From assembly GCA_021641225.1 (NCBI GenBank), contig JAJWXI010000019.1:1-16241 (forward strand): 16,241 nt of DNA, read 5' to 3'. Each line of letters opens with the position of its first letter. Position 1 is the first letter of the stretch. The DNA comes from Collinsella aerofaciens. GTDB taxonomy: Bacteria; Actinomycetota; Coriobacteriia; Coriobacteriales; Coriobacteriaceae. The notes beneath the pieces are model-generated. The model had not been told where the DNA came from. It saw only the letters and a program-made list of their open reading frames with translations, and did no database searches. Both the position numbers and the translations under genes were made by a program. This document shows positions 11,903 to 16,241 of this stretch, piece by piece.

Positions 11903-14790
11903 TCGAGGACGCGGTTTCGTCAGGAACGCCGCAGTTTGTCATCGACTCCTATGCCACGCTTGCCGACCGCGCCAAAACGCAGTCCTTCGGCCTTATCGAG
12001 GAAGATGTGATTGTCCTCGATACCGAGACCACGGGTCTTTCGGTGCAGGACAACGAGCTGATCGAGATCTCGGCGGCCCGTCTTTCGGGCCGCGAGGTCA
12101 TCGACCGCTTCGATACCTTCGTGCATCCCAAGCAGCTGATTCCCGCCGAGATTACCGAGCTCACGAGCATTACAAATGCCGATGTGGCAGATGCCCCGTC
12201 GGCGGTTGAGGCCGTCGCCGCTCTCGCCGATTTTGTCGGTGGCTGCCCGGTGATCGCACACAACGCCACGTTCGACCGCTCGTTTATCGAGTCGGTCAAA
12301 GGCGGCGTCAACGTGAGCGATATTTGGATCGATTCGCTGGCGCTGTCGCGCATCGCGCTTCCGCGCCTGGCCTCGCACAAGCTGTCTTTTATGGCCGATC
12401 TGTTTGGCTGCGACTCGGTATCACACCGTGCCAATGCCGACGTCGACGCCCTGTGTGGCGTATGGCGCGTGTTGCTCGTGGCGCTCACCGACTTGCCCCA
12501 GGGCCTCATGGCGCGCCTGGCCGACATGCATCCGGACGTGCCTTGGTCCTATCGTCCTATCTTCTCATTCTTGGCAGGGCAGAACCCTGGTTCTATCTTC
12601 TCTCTCAGCGCCGCTCGTGCTGACGTTCTCAAGGCCGATCGCGCCGACGATCGGGTGGACGCCGATGAACTGCCGGTTCTCAAGATGCCGAGTCGTGAGG
12701 AGATTGAGGCAGACTATGCGCCAGGTGGCCTGGTCAATCGCATGTATCCCACCTACGAGCCGCGTGATGAGCAGATCGCGATGGCGCTCGAGGTCCGCGA
12801 TGCGCTGGTCACGGGCACTCATCGAGTAATTGAGGCAGGCACAGGCGTCGGCAAATCGATGGCCTATCTGGTGCCTTTTGCCGAGGCGGCACGCCGTAAC
12901 AACATCACGGTTGGTATTGCGACCAAATCGAACAATCTTGCCGACCAGCTCATGTATCATGAGCTGCCAAAACTTGCCGAGCAACTGGATGGTGGTCTGT
13001 CGTTTTGCGCGCTCAAGGGGTATGACCACTATCCGTGCCTGCGCAAGCTCGAGCGCATGAGCCGCGGCCAGGTCGAGATTACCACCAAGCGCGATCCGGC
13101 GGACACGCTCACGGCGGTCGCGGTCATTATGGCGTACGTCTGCCAATCAGCCGATGGCGACCTCGACTCGCTCGGCATTCGGTGGCGCAGCGTCAACCGT
13201 CCCGACTTTACGACGGCCTCGCGCGAGTGCGCTCGTCGCCTCTGCCCGTTTTTCCCTGATAAATGTTTGGTCCACGGCGCTCGCCGTCGTGCGGCGCATG
13301 CCGATGTGGTGGTCACCAACCATTCTCTGCTGTTCCGCAACGTCGCGGCCGAGGGCAGGATTTTGCCTCCGATTCGTCATTGGGTAATCGACGAGGCCCA
13401 TTCCATCGAGCGCGAGGCGCGCCGTCAGTGGGCGCGCGTGGTGTCGGCGGATGAATCGCGCGTTCTGTTTGAGCGCCTGGGTGGCTCGAGCACCGGCGCG
13501 CTAAGCCAGGTTTCCCGTGATTTGGCAACCTCCGAGGGCTCTACGCTCTATCTGGGCCTTACTGCCAAGGCGACGTCGACGGTTGCGCGCGCGAGCATGG
13601 CAATCGCCGACGTGTTCGATGGCGTTCGCGAGCTCGGCCGCCGTGCGCGTGGGGGTTATGACAATGCCAATCTATGGATTGGCCCCGAGCTGCGCGAATC
13701 TGACGACTGGCATGATTTCTTACCGTCGGCCTACGCTGCCATCGACGCATTGGAACAAGCTGACAAGAGCGTCGACGCGCTGGTGCAAGCCGTCGCCGCC
13801 GACAAGCCCGAGGTTGTTGTCGACCTGGGTGATATCTCGCGCCGCCTGCACGAGCTGGCCGAGAACCTCAAACTCATCATTGATGGTACCGATGAACACT
13901 ACGTGTATTCGCTGCAGGTCAATCGCAGGCTGCGTGCCGGCGGAGAGTCAATGACCGCAGAGCGCATCGACATTGGCGAGGCCTTGGCAACCGAGTGGCT
14001 GCCCGAGGTTCACACGGCTATCTTTGCCTCGGCGACCATGACGGTGTCCAAAAGCTTTGAACACTTTAACCATGCGGTCGGCCTCGATCGCATCGGTGCT
14101 TCGACATCCTCATCACTGCACTTGGACTCGAGCTACGACTTCGATTCGAACATGGCTGTAGTCGTTGCGGGCGATATCCCCGATCCGCGCGATCGTGAGA
14201 GCTATCTTGCGGCGCTCGAGCGCGTGCTGGTCGACGCCCATCTTGCCATGGGCGGATCGGTGCTCACGTTGTTCACCAATCGGCGCGACATGGAAGACCT
14301 GTACGCCCGCGTTGAGCCCAAGATGGCCCGTGCGGGTCTGGAGCTCAACTGCCAGCAGCGCAACTCATCTCCTCGTCGCCTACGCGACCGGTTTATCAAC
14401 GAGCCAACCTCGTCGCTTTTTGCGCTTAAGGCCTTCTGGGAGGGGTTTGACGCCAACGGCGAGACGCTGCGCTGCGTCATCATTCCCAAGCTGCCGTTCT
14501 CGAGCCCCACGGACCCGCTCTCGTGCGAGCGCAACCTGCGCGAAGACCGCGCTTGGGCGCGCTATTCGCTGCCCGAGGCGGTGCTCGAGGTCAAGCAGGC
14601 GGCCGGCCGCCTTATCCGCTCGTCGACCGACTGCGGCGTGCTGATTCTGGCCGACCCGCGCCTGGTGACGAAGGGCTACGGAAAGAAGTTCTTAACGTCG
14701 CTGCCCACGAGCTCCTACCAGCGCATCGAATCGGCGCAGATCGGTCACTATCTGCAACTGTGGCGCGCACGCCACGAGCGGCGGCGCTAA
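11896..14790 (+). CDS. dinG: DinG-family protein: DnaQ-like 3'-5' exonuclease fused to XPD-type helicase
   Basis: The 964-residue protein joins a DEDDh exonuclease to a superfamily 2 helicase, the layout of Gram-positive DinG. The exonuclease residues are all present: Asp42 and Glu44 in LDTETTG, Asp127 in AHNATFD, and His177 and Asp182 in SHRANADVD. The helicase has Walker A GTGVGKS (315-321), DEAH (499-502), SATMTVS and QAAGRLIR (901-908). Cys381, 445, 450 and 457 could bind the iron-sulfur cluster of DinG/XPD enzymes, which Staphylococcus aureus DinG lacks. The likely role is handling damaged or structured DNA, inferred from the family. The ATG overlaps the ddl stop, so it is probably cotranscribed. 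Its stop overlaps the stop of the convergent WYL gene. Confidence 0.9.
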   Translation: MLIEDAVSSGTPQFVIDSYATLADRAKTQSFGLIEEDVIVLDTETTGLSVQDNELIEISAARLSGREVIDRFDTFVHPKQLIPAEITELTSITNADVADAPSAVEAVAALADFVGGCPVIAHNATFDRSFIESVKGGVNVSDIWIDSLALSRIALPRLASHKLSFMADLFGCDSVSHRANADVDALCGVWRVLLVALTDLPQGLMARLADMHPDVPWSYRPIFSFLAGQNPGSIFSLSAARADVLKADRADDRVDADELPVLKMPSREEIEADYAPGGLVNRMYPTYEPRDEQIAMALEVRDALVTGTHRVIEAGTGVGKSMAYLVPFAEAARRNNITVGIATKSNNLADQLMYHELPKLAEQLDGGLSFCALKGYDHYPCLRKLERMSRGQVEITTKRDPADTLTAVAVIMAYVCQSADGDLDSLGIRWRSVNRPDFTTASRECARRLCPFFPDKCLVHGARRRAAHADVVVTNHSLLFRNVAAEGRILPPIRHWVIDEAHSIEREARRQWARVVSADESRVLFERLGGSSTGALSQVSRDLATSEGSTLYLGLTAKATSTVARASMAIADVFDGVRELGRRARGGYDNANLWIGPELRESDDWHDFLPSAYAAIDALEQADKSVDALVQAVAADKPEVVVDLGDISRRLHELAENLKLIIDGTDEHYVYSLQVNRRLRAGGESMTAERIDIGEALATEWLPEVHTAIFASATMTVSKSFEHFNHAVGLDRIGASTSSSLHLDSSYDFDSNMAVVVAGDIPDPRDRESYLAALERVLVDAHLAMGGSVLTLFTNRRDMEDLYARVEPKMARAGLELNCQQRNSSPRRLRDRFINEPTSSLFALKAFWEGFDANGETLRCVIIPKLPFSSPTDPLSCERNLREDRAWARYSLPEAVLEVKQAAGRLIRSSTDCGVLILADPRLVTKGYGKKFLTSLPTSSYQRIESAQIGHYLQLWRARHERRR

Positions 14791-15704
14791 AGCGGACAGA
14801 CGAGGGTTTTTGCCATATCGCACAGACGCTTTGACAGGGTGGGGTCATCCAAGATGCGGATGGCTCCGCCCGCTGCGATTATCTGGCTCAGTAGCCAACG
14901 CTCGGAGCCGTAATGCACGGTTACCGTTGCCATGTCTGCCCCGCTGCGCTCGATGAGGGTGATGCCGGCCCAGTCCAGATGCTCCGCCATATCGAATGGC
15001 ATCAAGAGCTTTGCGCTACGCTGCGTCCGGGCAAGGGAATCGTGGAGGGATGCAACGTCCGGTGCGTGAGGCACGACGGAGTCTTCCGTCAAGGTGAGTC
15101 CCTCGATTTTATCCATGCGATAGGTGCGCTGCTCATCGACTGCGATGTCCCAGGCAATCAGGTATGTTTGGTCGCCGTTTGCCGTAATGCGCAAGGGGTC
15201 GACCAGACGCTCGCGTGGCCGTGCATCGTCCATCGAACGATACGAGATGAGGCAGCGAACGCCGTCCTGAATGGCGCAGCTCAGCTGCTGCCAGTGCGAC
15301 CCGTGGTTGACGGTGTCAAAGACGCGCTGGTTATAGCCGAGCTCTTCGGGTAGAAGAGCGTGTCGAATCCGAGCTGCCGTCTGCGGCTCGATCCCCAACG
15401 ATTCAAGTTCGTGGTTGAGCACGGCGCCCTCGGCGGCACTCAAGCGCAACGGTAGCACACGTCCGGCGTCACCGGTGAGGACCACACGCTCGCCGTGGCA
15501 TTCGCAGATGATACGCGCACCCGATTCTCGGTCCGCGAGCGTCGAGACGATCTCGAGAATCTCGTCGAGCGACGCCCCCGTGATGTCAAAGCGACTGCAA
15601 ATCTCGTTTCGAGTCATGCCGTTCTCGCCGGCGGCGTAGAGGGCCTCCATGATGTCGATGGCGCGCGAGAGCCTCTGCTCGCTGGTGAGTTTACGCACGG
15701 GCAT
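14787..15704 (-). CDS. WYL-domain transcriptional regulator (PafC-like position)
   Basis: The 305-residue protein has an N-terminal helix-turn-helix (about 10-55, with TRNEICSRFDITGASLDEI), a middle region, and a WYL domain (about 139-205) from LSCAIQDGVRCLISYRS to YLIAWD and RTYRMDKI; the name motif reads TYL. A C-terminal WCX-like part follows. WYL proteins sense ligands such as nucleic acid ends or nucleotides and control DNA repair, phage defence or metabolism. The start overlaps the previous WYL gene by 14 bases. This tandem overlap resembles pafB-pafC, the mycobacterial DNA-damage regulators. Neighbouring dinG fits a damage theme but does not prove it. Confidence 0.85.
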   Translation of the reverse strand: MPVRKLTSEQRLSRAIDIMEALYAAGENGMTRNEICSRFDITGASLDEILEIVSTLADRESGARIICECHGERVVLTGDAGRVLPLRLSAAEGAVLNHELESLGIEPQTAARIRHALLPEELGYNQRVFDTVNHGSHWQQLSCAIQDGVRCLISYRSMDDARPRERLVDPLRITANGDQTYLIAWDIAVDEQRTYRMDKIEGLTLTEDSVVPHAPDVASLHDSLARTQRSAKLLMPFDMAEHLDWAGITLIERSGADMATVTVHYGSERWLLSQIIAAGGAIRILDDPTLSKRLCDMAKTLVCPL

Positions 15705-16241
15705 GCTCGTGCACCGTCCTTTCGATGAGGTGGTTCCACGCCTGTTTGAGCGATTTGGGGGCCATGGGCCTCATGCCGTCCATGGCGTGGGCCATGCAAA
15801 ATGAAGCGGCGGCTTCAAGGTCGCGCACGTCAACGGTCCAGATCCATTCCGCATCGGTGTGTGCGAGCTTACCTCGCCCGCGCGTGAGACCGTTGATCAT
15901 ATCGATCTGCGTCTGAGGGGCGAATGAGAACGTAGCTGCAACGGGCGGTCGGTCTGCAAAATCGAATTCAAAGAACAGGTAGTCGTTGAGGTTGAAGTCC
16001 GCAGGGATGGTGTAGGTCTTCGAAGGACGCCAAGCGCGAACGATGCGGTCACAGCGGAATGTCCTGATGTCGTCGGTGGCATTGTCGAGGCCGCAGAAGT
16101 ACGCCACGCCCTCGCGCTCGAACATGCCGTAGACGCAGACGGTACGCTCTTTTTGCTCACCGCGTCCGTTCTGATATAAAAATCGCAGCGCGCATCGCTC
16201 GGCAAAGGCGCTCCAAACCGCATCGACGGTGGGAGAGCGGC
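15691..16241 (-). CDS. WYL-domain regulator, 5' part outside window (PafB-like position)
   Basis: The reading frame is open through the right edge, so the N-terminus, probably a helix-turn-helix, is missing. The visible part starts in a WYL domain: SPTVDAVWSAFAERCALRFL, then GMFEREGVAYFCGLD (name motif AYF) and IRTFRCDRIVRAW. A WCX-like C-terminal domain follows, ending ERTVHEHARA. An internal ATG at 16125 is not the start, because homologous WYL sequence continues upstream of it. It overlaps the next WYL gene by 14 bases, so the two are coupled and their products may form a heterodimer, as PafB and PafC do. Confidence 0.8.
   Translation of the reverse strand, partial: RSPTVDAVWSAFAERCALRFLYQNGRGEQKERTVCVYGMFEREGVAYFCGLDNATDDIRTFRCDRIVRAWRPSKTYTIPADFNLNDYLFFEFDFADRPPVAATFSFAPQTQIDMINGLTRGRGKLAHTDAEWIWTVDVRDLEAAASFCMAHAMDGMRPMAPKSLKQAWNHLIERTVHEHARA

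Overview
The window is the replication-origin neighbourhood of a bacterial chromosome. The order rpmH-rnpA-yidD-yidC-jag-rsmG-parA-parB, with no mnmE/mnmG between jag and rsmG, is typical of Actinobacteria. The fairly GC-rich flanks, an unusual DnaA, an exonuclease-DinG fusion and WYL-domain regulators suggest a Coriobacteriia, probably Collinsella-like. This placement is inferred from gene order and protein character, not from a search.

Left arm (1-4216, all minus strand): a 452-residue GHKL ATPase-like protein with a Gln/Pro/Tyr-rich linker and a winged-helix tail, then dnaA 15 bp downstream, then dnaN, which runs off the left edge. The dnaA-dnaN spacer holds DnaA-box-like sites, a DnaA-trio-like run and an AT-rich stretch, which is the layout of a basal unwinding system. 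A second cluster of DnaA-box-like sites lies at 4217-4440, upstream of the ATPase-like gene. The origin therefore looks bipartite, with dnaA and the ATPase-like gene between its halves.

Right arm (4460-9600, plus strand): a clear promoter drives rpmH, rnpA, yidD, yidC and jag (translation, RNA processing, membrane protein insertion), ended by a strong terminator. Then come rsmG, three parS sites at an exact 39-bp period, parA, parB and a small membrane protein gene overlapping the parB end. From about 6.1 to 9.7 kb the DNA looks visibly richer in A/T at third codon positions than the flanks. One 14-bp sequence with a palindromic core occurs at both ends of that block.

Accessory side (9600-16241): two strong hairpins, a weak parS-like site, rlmN (minus), then ddl and a 964-residue exonuclease-DinG helicase (plus, overlapping). 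Two overlapping WYL-domain regulators on the minus strand converge on the helicase; the first of them is cut by the right edge. The pair resembles PafB/PafC, DNA-damage regulators in mycobacteria.

The least explained item is the ATPase-like/winged-helix protein between the origin halves, together with an altered DnaA DNA-recognition motif and box-like sites reading TTTTCAACA rather than TTATCCACA. No tRNA, rRNA, CRISPR array, insertion sequence or prophage was seen.
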